A DNA stretch of 64,000 bases from Chitinophagaceae bacterium. Lineage in GTDB: Bacteria; Bacteroidota; Bacteroidia; Chitinophagales; Chitinophagaceae. The notes under the pieces are model-generated. The model searched no databases and had not been told where the DNA came from. It was given only the letters and a program-made list of their open reading frames with translations. Positions within the stretch are counted from its first letter, which is position 1. The number at the start of each line of letters is the position of its first letter. This document shows positions 9,584 to 19,389 of this stretch, in pieces. The stretch lies in NCBI GenBank assembly GCA_016722465.1, contig JADKJC010000001.1:1364001-1428000 (forward strand), in the 5' to 3' direction. Made by a program: the position numbers and the translations under genes.

Positions 9584-10723
9584 CTAGCTGTTTTTAGCAG
9601 TTGATTTCAGGTAAGCAGAAGGAGGCATCCCGGTTATATCTTTAAATGTACGTTGAAAAGTTGCCTGCGAATTAAAGCCGCATTCTGCTGCCACACCTGC
9701 AATGGTAAGCTGTTGCATATCAGCCTGGCAAATTTTTTCTTTAAAAGCCTGCACCCTGTACCCATTAATAAACTCGTTGAAGCTTTTTTGAAGATGCTGG
9801 TTCAGTACAGCAGATATGGTTTTTTGAGGAATACCGGTATATTGGGAAAGTATTGACAGGTTCAGTTCAGGGTTTAAAAATAGTTTATCAGTTTCCATTG
9901 TTGCAGTGAGTACTTCTTTTGTTTGATTTATAATTTCTCCTGATAAACTATTTGATGCAATGCTTTGTTTTTTAGAAACACCATTCGCCTGCAGTATATA
10001 TCCTTTAATTCCCAGCCAGTATACAATTGCTGCCATCGGGATATAGATAGGGTACCAGTCAAAAGTATCAACCACCCAATTTGAATATTTGGGAATTACA
10101 TAAGGAACAAGATAAACAAACCATATTGCCTGGAAAACCATAAACACTTTGATTACCTGCTGCAGCCATTTAAAGTTAATGGCCTGTCCGTTTAAAGCAG
10201 CATTGTGTTTTGTTTTATAAGCCTGCAGGTATTTTGATGACAGCCAAACATAAATGCTAACAGACATCCAACGGGGTATATCTGCATAAACATTATAAGT
10301 ATCAATAAAATTCCCCCAGGGGTCGGGGTTGTTTTTCACTTGCTTTGCTATTAAAAGCAGTATATACAAAAATGCTGTAAGCGAAGGAACAAAATCAATG
10401 AGTAAAAAATAAAAATGCCGCTTTTGTTTTTTTGCTATTTTAAATTCAGGCGAAAGAACAGATTGTACATAGAAATACAATAGTGGGCCAATCGCCATGG
10501 GCATCACTAATGGCATTAACTGTGCCAGAAAACGCAGCCAGGGCGAACCAAACCAGTCTGCATAGCTGCCATACAAATTGATGCTTGCCAAAACAATCAC
10601 TGCAATCAATGCAGCCAGTATGCGGTTAGGGAGTTTATTTGTTTTTGAAAATAATAATAATCCAATTACAATAAAGCCCTGTAAAATTCCCAGTAGTACC
10701 AGTGTATTGAAAAAAGTAGCCAA
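9584..10723 (-). CDS. AraC-family regulator with N-terminal membrane domain
   Basis: A 379-residue protein with about seven hydrophobic helices in residues 5-235 and a C-terminal AraC-type double helix-turn-helix domain (residues about 270-375). The HTH includes LSILSQYTGIPQKTISAVL and the conserved second-helix end CGFNSQATFQRTFK followed by GMPPSAYL. This architecture is common in Bacteroidota and presumably couples a membrane signal to transcription. The only start in frame after an upstream stop is the TTG at 10723. It lies directly upstream of the aminopeptidase gene on the same strand and may control it or the neighbouring sugar genes. The signal is unknown. Confidence 0.88.
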   Translation of the reverse strand: MATFFNTLVLLGILQGFIVIGLLLFSKTNKLPNRILAALIAVIVLASINLYGSYADWFGSPWLRFLAQLMPLVMPMAIGPLLYFYVQSVLSPEFKIAKKQKRHFYFLLIDFVPSLTAFLYILLLIAKQVKNNPDPWGNFIDTYNVYADIPRWMSVSIYVWLSSKYLQAYKTKHNAALNGQAINFKWLQQVIKVFMVFQAIWFVYLVPYVIPKYSNWVVDTFDWYPIYIPMAAIVYWLGIKGYILQANGVSKKQSIASNSLSGEIINQTKEVLTATMETDKLFLNPELNLSILSQYTGIPQKTISAVLNQHLQKSFNEFINGYRVQAFKEKICQADMQQLTIAGVAAECGFNSQATFQRTFKDITGMPPSAYLKSTAKNS

Positions 10724-10866
10724 GGTGATTTTTATAGATTAAATTGACAAACAAATCTAAACAAGGTGAGCAAATATTCAACGGCAATCTTTAATTATTT
10801 TCCTTACAGAATTATAAAATGAAATTAAAAAGCCCGGCATGCAAAATGTGTTGCAGTCACAGCATT

Positions 10867-12950
10867 TTACTCAACACTAATTAAGGCACAGCCCCTCTTT
10901 AATTTTACAGGCAAACTTATTGCTGTGGCAAATTTTTGCTCCCCAATTTTTTCCCATTTGCTTTTGCCAGGGTATAAAACTTTTATAAGCAACTTATCCT
11001 TTTTCAATAATTGATATGGTAATTTTAAAAGTAAAAACACCTGTGCATTTTGCTGCCCATGAATTACAGGGATAATTATTTTCTCATTCACTTTAAAAAT
11101 ATTGGCTTTTGCGCTTTCGTTTTTAACTGCAACAACATTCGGTATCAATAACCATTGCCGCCCTTTGATAGCATTTAACAATGGCCCATAATCCAAATAG
11201 ATCTTTTCAATTGCCGTATCAGGATTAATCGTATGGTCATTGCCTGGAAAAGGAACAGTTAAAAAAGCACCCATGTATAAATGCTGCTGAAAATATGCAT
11301 CCGGGTTTGGCCTGAAATCATCTTTTGAAATTGTCCATGCAATGATTGGCTTACACATCGCCATCTGTGCACATAAATTCAGGCTGTGAGGGTTATTGCC
11401 AAATTCATCATAGATACCGTCCATCTCTTTCATTAAGTCCAGGCGCCGGTAAAGTGGGTTACAAAAATCACTTTATTATGCTGGTGCATCAATGGGCCAA
11501 GCTTTGCCATGATACTTTTCCATGATAAAATGAGCGACCTTGTTTTGTTTGCATTTGCAAAACTTACCCCATCATCAGCAGCACTATTGTAATATCTTAA
11601 CCAGTCTAACCTGTCGATACAAATGCCGGATGATGCTGGAATTTTCTCGATGTGCAGCATTGCCTGCTGCAACAAAAAACTTTGATACGCTGAATCAGCA
11701 GGGTCCATTGCCACACAATCTTCCCAGTTGGAATAGATGGGCCTGTTGTCCCAGTCAGGCATTATCTTTTGTGGCCGCAGCATTGCTGAAGACAATTTGT
11801 TATATAAAAAATCATTGGCGTTCTTCCATAAATCTTCTTCACTGCTGTATGTTCTTTGATATGGATAAATAATCTTATTGCCAAACTCTGTAACATTAAA
11901 ATAACTGAGTGTGTGAAACCCTTTTTTCTTAAACCGCTCTGAATATTCGCTCAACGTTTTTACAGAGGCATATCCGTCACCCACGGTGACTCCGCCCTGT
12001 TTATAACGAATCCATTTTTCATCATCGTTGTTTACAGGAGGGATGAACATACCCATGTATGGAAAATCAAGCGATGCTTTCCAATTGATGCCAAAGGCCA
12101 TCTTTTTATATTTTGCCGTATCCAGTTCGCCTTCATAAGAAGAGTAAGCACCACATCCGGCAATATCATTCACCAATGGCTGTTGTGGTAAAAAGAAACC
12201 GGTAAAATTTTCATACATCCATTTCATACCTGTACGCCAGTCTGCTTCGTGCAGTACAATATGATGCCTTATATGAACAGTATTTTCTTTGCTGATGCGG
12301 TGATTGATGTGCCGGTATGCAATGCTTCCATTTGCTGCAGTATGCATTTCCAAATCAAGGATGGTATCCTGCAGGGATTGAATGAAGCTTAGTCCAATAT
12401 TTTTTTCGTTGATAAAACAACTTGCAATGGGGATGCTAAATGCGTTTCTGGACCAATGTGTTTCGCCACCATATACAAGGGAAAGGTTTTGAAGTGCTGC
12501 AGTTTCAAAGGGGTCTTGCCATTCTGTTACTTCTTGTTTTGTTTGATTGTCGGGCCATGTTGTCCAAAACTGAATGTCTTTACTGGTATCCCATTTTAAA
12601 ATTGTTTCAATAGGTACGCTCCACGGCTTTCCATTTCCTATGATCTCAATATCCCATTGCAGCCCATAAACTGTTTTTATAATGGTATTTGCAACAGTGC
12701 ATTCATTTTCAAAATACCGAACTGTCTTTCTTGTTATAATTGTATTACCATCATTCAATATCAATTCTGTGCTGGTATCTGTAGTTGTTTGGGGCAGCAC
12801 TGATTCAAGAGAAAAATACCTGTGTACCCCATTTGAATGAAGCCCTGCTTTTATTTTACCTTCTTTGTATTCCAGGCTGAGTGGGTAATTTTGGGCATGG
12901 CTCAAGAATGTAATTGCCAGGAATAACATTACTACAGCTGTCTTTTTCAT
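10867..12950 (-). pseudogene. Secreted protein of unknown family, possible TIM-barrel glycoside hydrolase, frameshifted
   Basis: Two frames join into one protein of about 694 residues. The first (11433-12950) begins with a signal peptide ending LSHAQ, then an all-beta N-terminal half rich in Trp and Tyr, then a barrel-like region with SYFNVTEFG, SNWEDCVAMDP and ICIDRLDWLRYYN. The second (10867-11433) continues with RRLDLMKEMDGIYDEF and ends in a beta domain. One extra T in the pair at 11459-11460 (plus strand) gives FVNPLYRRLD and restores the frame. The Asp-rich IDRLDW strand end suggests a hydrolase active site. I do not recognise the family with confidence. It is the last gene of the long minus-strand cluster. 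Confidence 0.65.
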
Positions 12951-12968
12951 TTTCAGCTTACGTTTAGT

Positions 12969-14168
12969 TTATTTATTCTCATTCAGTCCTTCTTTTAGTG
13001 TGTTTACACACCAGTCCACAAAATTTATCACCTGGTCTTCTACTGCTGCATAAGGCCCCGGCTGATAAGCATCGCTTTGTATTCCCTTAAAATTATCCTC
13101 ACACAATTTTCCATCCTGGTCGCCAGTTATTTCCCAAAATGCCGTTAAGCGTTCTAATGTATAATCTTTTCCTTCCACTGCATTTGCATCTACCAGCCAG
13201 CAAAACTCCACATCAGTTGTAGAGGCATTCACAGGCGTCACTCTCATTGTCCATATATAGTCACTCACCCCATCCATCCAAAAGTTGGGATAGTTTACCA
13301 GGCCCACCACGCCTGCATCATGGTTCTTATGCAAGCCCATTGGTATAGAAATTTTTTTACCGTCAATGCTATAACTTTCTATTCCGGGCCGAAGTGGATA
13401 GCGAATGGCATAAGTAGTTGTGCCTCCTGTTACTTCAATCAACTTTGTTTCCAGTCCATTTGCATTCCAGTCTTTTTGTTTTGTTAAAGTAAGTTCACCA
13501 GTATCTTCTCTCAAATTAGCACCAATCACCGCTCCGCAATATTCAGGATGGGCACCGCCACAATGATAGCATTCACGGAAATTTTCTGCCACCAGTTTCC
13601 AATTTGCGGCAAGCGTATAATTTTTTATACAGGCAACTGTTGCTTTATTTATCTCAAATGGTTTTAAATAAGGAGCCAAACTTTTTTCAATTGCTTCAAA
13701 TGAAGGAGCTTCATCGGCCAGTGAAATAAAAATTAATCCTTCCACCACTTTCACATGAACAGCATGCAGGTTGTATGCTTCTTTACAAAAATCATCCGGC
13801 ATCATCCGTGCATTTAGTAAAGTGCCGTCCTTGTCATATACCCATTGATGATAAGGGCAAACTAATTTTGGTGCGTTTCCTTTATCCTGCAAACAAATAA
13901 CTGAACCACGGTGGCGGCAGGTATTGTAATGTGCATATACTTTTTCATCACTACCACGGATGATAATGATGGAATTTTTTTGCAAGTGATATAAAAAATA
14001 AGCGCCTGCTTTTGGTATCTGCGCCGTGTTGCCTGCATAAAGCCAGTGCTTTTTAAAAATGAATTGCCACTCTGCTTCAAATACTTCATCGCTTGTATAA
14101 AAAGCCTGCTCCAGGCTAAAGCCTGGTTTATAAGTGCTGACAAGTTGCTTAACAAATTGGATATTCAT
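12969..14168 (-). CDS. Rieske non-haem iron oxygenase, alpha subunit
   Basis: A 399-residue ring-hydroxylating or demethylating oxygenase large subunit. The Rieske [2Fe-2S] ligands are C84-R-H86 and C104-P-Y-H107. The mononuclear iron site appears in NWKLVAENFRECYHCGGAHP with His202 and His207, and the third ligand is probably in the EDNFKGIQSDAY segment. Family members oxidise aromatics or remove N- or O-methyl groups. No reductase or ferredoxin gene is in the window, so electrons must come from elsewhere. It lies 14 bp downstream of the phosphotriesterase-family gene and 18 bp before the unknown secreted protein. There is no signal peptide, so it is cytoplasmic. The substrate cannot be read from sequence. 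Confidence 0.92.
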   Translation of the reverse strand: MNIQFVKQLVSTYKPGFSLEQAFYTSDEVFEAEWQFIFKKHWLYAGNTAQIPKAGAYFLYHLQKNSIIIIRGSDEKVYAHYNTCRHRGSVICLQDKGNAPKLVCPYHQWVYDKDGTLLNARMMPDDFCKEAYNLHAVHVKVVEGLIFISLADEAPSFEAIEKSLAPYLKPFEINKATVACIKNYTLAANWKLVAENFRECYHCGGAHPEYCGAVIGANLREDTGELTLTKQKDWNANGLETKLIEVTGGTTTYAIRYPLRPGIESYSIDGKKISIPMGLHKNHDAGVVGLVNYPNFWMDGVSDYIWTMRVTPVNASTTDVEFCWLVDANAVEGKDYTLERLTAFWEITGDQDGKLCEDNFKGIQSDAYQPGPYAAVEDQVINFVDWCVNTLKEGLNENK

Positions 14169-14182
14169 ACAACTATTTATTA

Positions 14183-15136
14183 CTAAGGTTTATTAAAACA
14201 AAACAACCGCTGTGGATTACTAAAAAATATTTTTTTCAAATATTCTTTCATTCCCCGTTTCTCCATTTGCTGATGAAAATTAGTCAGCAGGTAATTTAAG
14301 CCAGGCGCTCCGCCATAAGATTTCCAGTAACTATTTCTTGCCATGTCCATTCCCACGGTTATTTGTTCTGAATAGTCGGGCAATAATTTTTCAAGCAGCG
14401 TGTATGTCCAGTTATCCTCATCATTTTTCCAGCGGAAATGGCTGTCATACTCAACATACACACCAGTTTGCATGAGGGCTTTGTGATAACCTAGGTCCTT
14501 GTTCCTATCAAGATGCGATAAGACAATGTGCTTTATATCTGCCCCCAACTTTAAAAATAATTCTACCTGTTCCATTGCCTGCTCACCGTCTGTTGTGTGT
14601 GTGAGAACAGGAACGCCGGTTTGCAAATGCGCATTTACAACCGCATTGAAAATCTTATGCTGGTGTGCAGTAAATTTTTCATGGCCCGTTGCCAGTTTTA
14701 TTAACCCTGCTTTGTGTGAGGTACGCTTTACGATCGGGCAGCTGTAATCATATTCGTCAATTCCTTCGGTAATGTCTTTTATAAACAATCCTGTTAATTC
14801 TTCTTCTGTTACAAAATACCGCCAGTGGTTGGGGCGGTAATATTTTTCCAGGTGAATACCTGTTGGTACAATAATATGTACGCCGGTATTTTTTGATACT
14901 GCTGCCAGCTTTATCACATTGCGGCCACAGGCAGCAGGCATTGTATCAACAACTGTTCTTCCGCCTGCATCGTAAAAGTTTTTCAATTCTTCGCTTACCT
15001 TTTCGACATCATTCAATATAAAATCTTTGTTGCCCATTGTAACAAAGCTTTCTTCAATGATAATATGCTCATGGGAAAAGGTTAAATCCATTTGCTCAGC
15101 AGCAATATCACCAAGCACTGTTCTTACAAATGGCAT
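14183..15136 (-). CDS. Phosphotriesterase-family metal hydrolase
   Basis: A 317-residue amidohydrolase-superfamily protein. Metal ligands are visible: His22-x-His24 in FSHEHI, a probable carboxylated Lys147 in AGLIKLATG, His180 in VLTHTT, His208 in VLSHLD and Asp264 in VGMDMAR. Most members of this group are lactonases or esterases rather than true phosphotriesterases, and many act on sugar lactones. With several sugar dehydrogenases nearby, a lactonase that opens the oxidised sugar is a reasonable guess. It is cytoplasmic, with no signal peptide. It probably shares a transcript with the Rieske oxygenase downstream. Confidence 0.9.
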   Translation of the reverse strand: MPFVRTVLGDIAAEQMDLTFSHEHIIIEESFVTMGNKDFILNDVEKVSEELKNFYDAGGRTVVDTMPAACGRNVIKLAAVSKNTGVHIIVPTGIHLEKYYRPNHWRYFVTEEELTGLFIKDITEGIDEYDYSCPIVKRTSHKAGLIKLATGHEKFTAHQHKIFNAVVNAHLQTGVPVLTHTTDGEQAMEQVELFLKLGADIKHIVLSHLDRNKDLGYHKALMQTGVYVEYDSHFRWKNDEDNWTYTLLEKLLPDYSEQITVGMDMARNSYWKSYGGAPGLNYLLTNFHQQMEKRGMKEYLKKIFFSNPQRLFCFNKP

Positions 15137-15254
15137 GAGCGTTGAATGTTTTATTTAATTAAATTAGTGTTGTACAAGTGTGATTATTCCTCCTTTTTAC
15201 AAAAAAGAAAGAATAACAGAACAAGTTCGCAACAAAGCATAGCCAAGCCAAGTG

Positions 15255-16625
15255 CTAAAAATTATTCTTCCATCCGTTTCTTGTTGTATCTGCAGTTGCT
15301 ACAGGCAATTCAAGTACCGCACCAATGTCATGCAATTGTTGCTGCAATATTTTCACCTCAATATTATTTGCCGCACAATTTTTTTGCAATGACAATACGG
15401 CTGCTAATCCTGCGGCCTGGCCCATACTCATTGTTTGCGCCATAGAACGGCAGCTTGCATGTGCATCATGTGTGGCAGAAAAACAACGGCCCACCATCCA
15501 TGTTGTGAAACTGTTTTTTGGAACAATGGTTCCATATGGCACACCATACACAACATTGCCGGGCACATACTGCCAGTAAGTTTCGCTCTCTCCGCTTTTA
15601 CCCATGCGGTGATCTTCAATGGGTGCACCACACAGCAAGATTGAATCAGCAGAAATGTTTGCAGCCATGCAATCCTCTTTGGTAAGACGGTATTCACCAT
15701 ACACCCTCCTTGTTTCTCTTACACCAATTTGATGTGAGAGCCCGATGATATCTGCATCCTGGTAGCCGGGAACCTCCTCTTTAAAAAACTTTTCAAAAAT
15801 AAATGCCTGCCGCCTGCCTTCTATTTCTGCGCTTGTTAGCTCATTTGCTTTTAATGCACTATAGCCACTCACTTTAACTGCCACCGTAGAGATACATTTT
15901 GCTGCATTCATTTCATGAGCTGACCCTTCTTTACGTGGCAATGGATGTACTGCTTCAGCAACTGCATCATTCATTTTTTGCTGCAACATTTTTTTACCGC
16001 CGGCTTTTTCATATTCATTCAAATCAACATTGCTCATGCGGAAAGTGGTGGTCAGGCTTTGTGCCGGTTCATTTTCTCCTGCAATTTCACATTTAAAGCC
16101 GGCGAGGTGACAAAAATCTGCATCGCCGCTGGCATCAATTACTCTTTTAGCAATAATTTTAAAAAAGCCGCCTTTGTTCCATACAATACAAATATTTTGT
16201 TCGCCGGTTTCAACTACATCCACCAATGTGGTGTGCAATAAATAATTGATACCTGCATGTTGTATCAAATTATCCCAAACCAATTTTAATTTTTCGGGAT
16301 TATAATTTACGCCGGTGCCTGCCCCATAAGTATTGGGGCGTAAAAAAATGTCACCGGTTTTATCCAGTTCATTAACTACTACATCGGGAATGCCCCCTGC
16401 AACTTTCCTTGGTGTTTCTCCCGGTGTGAAGAAGCCATAAAATGTATCCAGCATTTGTGTGGAAGTGCCGCCGGGGAAACCATACCGTTCAATAATCATT
16501 ACCGAAAAAATCTTTTGCTTTGCGGCAGCCAACGCTGCTGCACAACCTGCGGAGCCGGCACCAATCACTAAAATATCAGTGCTGCAGTAAAGCGGAATTT
16601 TTGTATGATTAAAAATATTGAGCAT
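15255..16625 (-). CDS. FAD-dependent oxidoreductase (FAD_oxidored-type)
   Basis: A protein of about 456 residues with an N-terminal Rossmann motif DILVIGAGSAGCAAALAAA and the family signature ERYGFPGGTST just after it. RVIDASGDADFCHLAGF marks the second conserved block, and the C-terminal MAQTMSMGQAAGLAA closes the FAD site. Members are poorly characterised and often sit in sugar or polyol loci. The ATG at 16625 is preferred; it follows the upstream SIS gene's stop with one base between, whereas the ATG six codons earlier overlaps that gene. The 118 bp after its stop hold no gene. The substrate is unknown. Confidence 0.88.
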   Translation of the reverse strand: MLNIFNHTKIPLYCSTDILVIGAGSAGCAAALAAAKQKIFSVMIIERYGFPGGTSTQMLDTFYGFFTPGETPRKVAGGIPDVVVNELDKTGDIFLRPNTYGAGTGVNYNPEKLKLVWDNLIQHAGINYLLHTTLVDVVETGEQNICIVWNKGGFFKIIAKRVIDASGDADFCHLAGFKCEIAGENEPAQSLTTTFRMSNVDLNEYEKAGGKKMLQQKMNDAVAEAVHPLPRKEGSAHEMNAAKCISTVAVKVSGYSALKANELTSAEIEGRRQAFIFEKFFKEEVPGYQDADIIGLSHQIGVRETRRVYGEYRLTKEDCMAANISADSILLCGAPIEDHRMGKSGESETYWQYVPGNVVYGVPYGTIVPKNSFTTWMVGRCFSATHDAHASCRSMAQTMSMGQAAGLAAVLSLQKNCAANNIEVKILQQQLHDIGAVLELPVATADTTRNGWKNNF

Positions 16626-16626
16626 G

Positions 16627-17427
16627 TTATTTTTCTGAAACATAACTTGGATAACCTACCTGTTGATACAGCTTTGCCAAACGGTGTGCATGTTCGTCAT
16701 AAGCCGCTTCAAAAAGTTGTGTTGCTTTTTCAGTTCCGATAACACAGCCTGCAGTTAATACTTTGGGTGGATGATTTTGCTGTGTTAATATTTCTGCCAG
16801 CCTTGCTTTAATAGAGTTGATGATAAATACACCACCCAATGTTGAACCTGGCGCTACCGGCGTTTCCAAGCCATCCACATAAATCATCGAATCGCCGGCA
16901 GGTGCGCCGGTATCCAAAATCAAATCAGCAAAGTCAGATAGCTTTTTTCCATCCCTTCTTTTGCTGGTACTTGCCTTCAAATGTGCAGCTGTAACAACAG
17001 CCACAACTTTTATCTTCTTCTGTTGAAAAATCTCTGCCATTTCTATTGGCACTACATTGCAACCGCTGGATGAAATGATCAATGCAGTATCCATTTCTTT
17101 TAAATCAAAATTTCTTAATATCCTGTCTGCAAGGCCAGGAACATTTTCTAAAAACATGGCCTGGCGCTGACCGTTGGCACCCACTACGAGATTGTGAAAT
17201 GACAGCGACAATTCCACAATAGGATTGAAACCAGGAAAAGAACCATAGCGTGGCCACATTTCTTCCACCATCATGCGGCTATGGCCGCTGCCAAACACAT
17301 GCACCATTCTGCCCTGCAATATTGTTTGCGAAAACCATTGTGCAGCTGCTTCAATTGCATCCTGTTGCTTTAAAACCGAATCTGCTATCTCTTTTCCTTT
17401 GCTGATATATTGTTCTATTACATTCAT
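16627..17427 (-). CDS. SIS-domain sugar-phosphate binding protein
   Basis: A 266-residue protein with a sugar isomerase (SIS) fold. Conserved pieces are VHVFGSGHSRMMVEEMWPR, IISSSGCNVVPIEMA and LGGVFIINSIKARLAE. It matches the UPF0309-like group of SIS proteins, which are thought to bind or isomerise phosphosugars. The ATG at 17427 follows the ROK stop codon (17432-17434) by four bases, so the longer start at 17481 is unlikely. ROK kinase then SIS protein is a classic pairing: the kinase makes a sugar phosphate that the SIS protein handles. The exact sugar is unknown; an amino sugar is possible. Confidence 0.88.
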   Translation of the reverse strand: MNVIEQYISKGKEIADSVLKQQDAIEAAAQWFSQTILQGRMVHVFGSGHSRMMVEEMWPRYGSFPGFNPIVELSLSFHNLVVGANGQRQAMFLENVPGLADRILRNFDLKEMDTALIISSSGCNVVPIEMAEIFQQKKIKVVAVVTAAHLKASTSKRRDGKKLSDFADLILDTGAPAGDSMIYVDGLETPVAPGSTLGGVFIINSIKARLAEILTQQNHPPKVLTAGCVIGTEKATQLFEAAYDEHAHRLAKLYQQVGYPSYVSEK

Positions 17428-17431
17428 CGGT

Positions 17432-18397
17432 TTATTTTTTTTCTTCGTTATATTTTTCTTTTGCAAAAAAGGCCGCTCCAATTGCCCCGGCTAAATCTCC
17501 CTGCTGTGCTTTTACAATTGTTGCCTTGATGCCACCGGGCTGCCATTCGTATTCATCAATCATTTTATTTAACGGCACAAACAAATCATCATCGGCTTCT
17601 GCGATGCCGCCGCCAATCACCACCGTATCCGGTGAAATGATATTACAGATGGATGCCAGACTAATGGCAAGATGTTTTAATGACCTCATCCACACCTCGT
17701 TTGCAAACGCATCACCATTCCTGTGCGCCAGCAACAATTCATGTGTGGATGAAAATTTACCACCGCTTCTTTTTTCTACGGTACAGTTGCCGATACATTC
17801 TTCCAGGCTGCCGGGCATATTTGTAACATCACGATCACCATTGCAATCAACAACGCTGTGCCCGAAATGCCCTGCTTTATTAAATGAGCCCTGGTATGGT
17901 TTTCCATTAATAAGCAATGCACCGCCAACACCTGTACCCAAAGTAAGCAACACTGCATTCGTGCTGTTTTTTGCTGCACCTGCTCTTGCTTCTGCCACCA
18001 TTGCCGCAATACCATCATTCAGAACATAAGCAGGTGTTTGCAAGTAATCGCTCCATATAAAATTTTCCAGGCCTTCCAATCTTCCCGGCATAAATGCAAT
18101 GCAGTTGTTGCTATTGTTTGGTAAACCGGGCGCAGATATTCCTACGATGGCGCTTGATGAATTTATTTTTTTCTTTAGTGTATCAACTGTTGTTGCAATG
18201 GCATTTTTCCATGCTTCACCATCTCCGTCATTTGTGGGGGTGTACATTTGATGGAGGATGTTTCCGGCTGCATCAATGGCAACCGCTTTAATTCTGGTGC
18301 CACCAAGGTCTATACCGATAAAGCCCAACCCCCCATCGCCCTTTTCGGAAGTAAGGGGGATGGGCGTGATCTCTTTATTTAACATTTTTTCGTCCAT
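17432..18397 (-). CDS. ROK-family sugar kinase, atypical zinc site and N-terminal insert
   Basis: A 321-residue ROK protein. The ATP-binding block FIGIDLGGTRIKAVAID is at about 26-42, the second phosphate loop LTLGTGVGGALL follows, then GHFGHSVVD. The canonical ROK zinc motif (Cys-x-Cys-Gly-x-x-Gly-Cys) is replaced by DCNGDRDVTNMPGSLEECIG, so the usual zinc cluster is not formed in the standard way. Residues 9-25 before the first strand (TPIPLTSEKGDGG) are encoded by a GC-rich inverted-repeat-like stretch and look inserted. The protein is probably a glucokinase-like or N-acetyl-hexosamine kinase. It precedes the SIS gene with four bases between. Confidence 0.88.
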   Translation of the reverse strand: MDEKMLNKEITPIPLTSEKGDGGLGFIGIDLGGTRIKAVAIDAAGNILHQMYTPTNDGDGEAWKNAIATTVDTLKKKINSSSAIVGISAPGLPNNSNNCIAFMPGRLEGLENFIWSDYLQTPAYVLNDGIAAMVAEARAGAAKNSTNAVLLTLGTGVGGALLINGKPYQGSFNKAGHFGHSVVDCNGDRDVTNMPGSLEECIGNCTVEKRSGGKFSSTHELLLAHRNGDAFANEVWMRSLKHLAISLASICNIISPDTVVIGGGIAEADDDLFVPLNKMIDEYEWQPGGIKATIVKAQQGDLAGAIGAAFFAKEKYNEEKK

Positions 18398-18424
18398 TTT
18401 TACATTGTTTCTTTAATCAACACG

Positions 18425-18460
18425 GCCTCTTCTCTGCCTCTTCTCCAAAAGAGAAGAGGC
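18425..18460. repeat. GC-rich stem-loop with duplicated arm, intergenic
   Basis: GCCTCTTCTC at 18436-18445 pairs perfectly with GAGAAGAGGC at 18451-18460 around a five-base loop. A second copy of the left arm stands just before it at 18426-18435. It lies between the SDR stop and the ROK start. It may be a transcript-stability or attenuation hairpin, or a member of a dispersed palindromic repeat family. There is no T-run for a terminator on the gene-bearing strand. Confidence 0.6.
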
Positions 18461-18547
18461 GGTACTTTATTTCTTTTCCAAACATTTTATCTTCCACATC
18501 TTCATCCAATTTTTAATCAACAATAACAACACTACCAGCCTGGTCTG

Positions 18548-19336
18548 TTAAGAGGAGCCGTATTGCCCTTCTGCAATTGTCCATCCTCCATCAACGGCTA
18601 TTAGCTGCCCGGTTGTAAATTTTGATAAGTCACTCATAAAATAAACAGCGAGGCCATCCAGGTCTTCCGGCTTTCCAATTCGTCCTCCATCTAATGGTTG
18701 TTTTGTTTTGATGAACGATAAAATAATTTCATCGTTTGCTGCCCGTTGTGCCATGGGTGTTTCTACCAGGGCAGGTGCAATTACATTTATTCTTATATCA
18801 TTTGCTGCATAATAAGCAGCAATTGATTTTGTAAAACCAATGATAGCCGCTTTGGCAGCAGCGTACGCATGTGTAACAAAAAATTTGGGGGATGGTGAAT
18901 AACCAAGCACCGAACCCATGTTTAATATCGTTCCAGGTTTTTTTAATTCTAAAAACTTTTTTACCGCTGCCTGGTTACTCAACATCAGGGAAGTAAGATT
19001 TAATTCCAATGTTTTATTCCACCCATCAAGGGTTAATTCATGCAGCGGCCCATCACCCATCTTTCTTCCGCTGCCACCGGCCACATGATAGAGGCCATCA
19101 AAGCTGCCGAAATTATTTGCACAAATATCAATTGCCTGCACGGCGGTGTTTTCATTGGCAGCATCCGCAGCTAAAGAAAGGGCATTTTTGCCGAGCTCCT
19201 TTTTTGCTGCTTCTGCACTTTCAGCATTTCGTCCTACTACAACAACGTTTGCACCTTGTGCAATAAATGCTTTGGCAGCACTCAATCCCAAACCGGTAGT
19301 ACCCCCGATGATCACTATATTTTTATTTTTCAGCAT
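18548..19336 (-). CDS. Short-chain dehydrogenase/reductase
   Basis: A 262-residue classical SDR. The NAD(P)-binding GGTTGLGLSAA is at residues 11-21, the N-A-G-type motif reads HVAGGSG, the catalytic Tyr-x-x-x-Lys is in THAYAAAKAAIIGF and the C-terminal end has TGQLIAVDGGWT. Such enzymes oxidise or reduce sugar and polyol hydroxyls. It lies between a secreted Gfo/Idh/MocA protein and the ROK kinase, so reduction or oxidation of a keto-sugar is a plausible role. It is cytoplasmic. The substrate is unresolved. Confidence 0.92.
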   Translation of the reverse strand: MLKNKNIVIIGGTTGLGLSAAKAFIAQGANVVVVGRNAESAEAAKKELGKNALSLAADAANENTAVQAIDICANNFGSFDGLYHVAGGSGRKMGDGPLHELTLDGWNKTLELNLTSLMLSNQAAVKKFLELKKPGTILNMGSVLGYSPSPKFFVTHAYAAAKAAIIGFTKSIAAYYAANDIRINVIAPALVETPMAQRAANDEIILSFIKTKQPLDGGRIGKPEDLDGLAVYFMSDLSKFTTGQLIAVDGGWTIAEGQYGSS

Positions 19337-19389
19337 TTTTTTTTGTTTATTTCTGTAAAACTTTCTCCCGGTTGTATCCCTTTAAAAAA

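Noticed and set aside
17526..18029. A 167-codon plus-strand frame antisense to the ROK kinase
   Set aside because: It lies fully inside a well-conserved gene and its residues show no domain; it is a shadow frame.
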